Shown here: positions 8,019-8,350 of the stretch, piece after piece | Layout: each line of letters opens with the position of its first letter | Position numbering within the stretch: the first letter of the stretch is position 1 | Source: Planctomycetaceae bacterium | GTDB lineage: Bacteria; Planctomycetota; Planctomycetia; Pirellulales; JAEUIK01 | DNA: 8,350 nucleotides | Reading direction: 5' to 3' | Assembly (NCBI GenBank): GCA_016793185.1 | Contig: JAEUIK010000503.1 | Location: 1-8,350, forward strand | Notes under the pieces: model-generated | The model's database searches: none | The model's input: only the letters and a program-made list of their open reading frames with translations | Told to the model about the DNA's origin: nothing | Made by a program: the position numbers and the translations under genes

Positions 8019-8350
8019 TCAGGTCGTCTCCTGCCAGGATTTTTCCAACAGCGGCTTGAGCGAATCGAAGAAACGCGTGAGCCCCGCCCCGACGAGATCT
8101 TCCATCTTCCGCATCCGGACGTTGACGCTGGAGACGCAGATAATCAGCGGAATGGCAATCGCCAACCCATCAAACGTGGTGATCAAGGCCACGCTGATAT
8201 CGTTGGCAAGGTTGCTGGCTTCGACCTTCTGGCTCGACGCCAGCTTGGCAAAGGCCCCCATCATGCCCACCACGGTGCCGAACAGCCCCAGCATCGGGGC
8301 GGTCTTGATGATGGTCGCCACCCAGACGAGCCGGTATTCGAGGTCGGCCA
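8019..8350 (-). CDS. MotA/TolQ/ExbB-family proton channel protein (partial, N-terminus off the right edge)
   Basis: Only the last 109 residues are visible; the frame stays open to the window edge, so the GTG at 8321 is internal rather than a start. The stretch APMLGLFGTVVGMMGAF (visible residues 17-33) is the typical second membrane helix of the family, with T25 in the position of the conserved pore threonine (Thr148 in E. coli ExbB). ISVALITTFDGLAIAIPLII (51-70) is the third helix, and T58 aligns with Thr181. By my alignment the position of E. coli Glu176 is Val53, while Asp60 lies in the same helix. The protein should form the pentameric inner-membrane channel around the ExbD subunits encoded next. 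By sequence it could equally be called TolQ- or ExbB-like; the missing N-terminus would help decide. Confidence 0.92.
   Translation of the reverse strand, partial: ADLEYRLVWVATIIKTAPMLGLFGTVVGMMGAFAKLASSQKVEASNLANDISVALITTFDGLAIAIPLIICVSSVNVRMRKMEDLVGAGLTRFFDSLKPLLEKSWQETT
8028..8032 (-). promoter_or_regulatory. Ribosome binding site of the first ExbD gene, inside the upstream coding sequence
   Basis: AGGAG on the minus strand lies 13 bases before ATG 8014, which is rather long, and sits within the last codons of the ExbB/TolQ-type gene. The placement suggests translational coupling of the two proton-channel subunits. Confidence 0.4.

Noticed and set aside
8019..8321. GTG 8321 as start of a 100-residue protein
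   Set aside because: The frame continues upstream to the window edge with family-typical sequence (LEYRLVWVATIIK), so this is an internal codon of a truncated gene.

Overview
The window looks chromosomal and very GC-rich, and it most likely comes from a planctomycete (Pirellulales-like). This is inferred from family style rather than from a marker gene. The clues are a giant Ser/Thr kinase joined through one membrane span to a PQQ-type beta-propeller, an ExbD protein carrying a CxxC/CxxC zinc-ribbon head, and a solute-binding protein fused behind TPR-like helices. All five genes are on the minus strand, so the layout is read from right to left. No RNA genes, mobile elements or CRISPR arrays were seen.

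Right part (8350 to 6806) is a proton-channel cassette. It holds the C-terminal part of a MotA/TolQ/ExbB channel protein (cut by the window edge), then a plain ExbD/TolR protein 4 bases downstream, then a second ExbD/TolR protein with an N-terminal zinc ribbon 12 bases further on. The spacing indicates one transcript with coupled translation. The second ExbD appears to start at GTG, with a good ribosome binding site overlapping the stop of the gene before it.

A 173-base gap (6633-6805) follows. It is the only sizeable non-coding stretch. It has several short GC-rich inverted repeats, no U-tract terminator, and a weak possible promoter. Two of the possible helices use the same bases just upstream of the next ribosome binding site.

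Middle (6632 to 2238) is a 1464-residue membrane Ser/Thr kinase: a cytoplasmic kinase with intact catalytic residues, a long Pro/Ala/Lys-rich linker, one membrane span, an external helical/TPR-like region and a large external PQQ-like propeller.

Left part (2217 to 1) is an open frame of at least 739 codons running off the left edge, 20 bases after the kinase stop. It encodes a probably exported protein with a TPR-like helical region and then a family 5 (oligopeptide/dipeptide type) solute-binding domain. It is easily missed because its stop lies outside the window.

Together these suggest an envelope module: a proton-motive-force-driven ExbB/ExbD machine, a sensor kinase whose propeller lies outside the membrane, and an exported binding protein. 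No permease, ATPase or TonB is visible here. The functional link between the parts is inference from gene order and shared membrane/periplasmic location.
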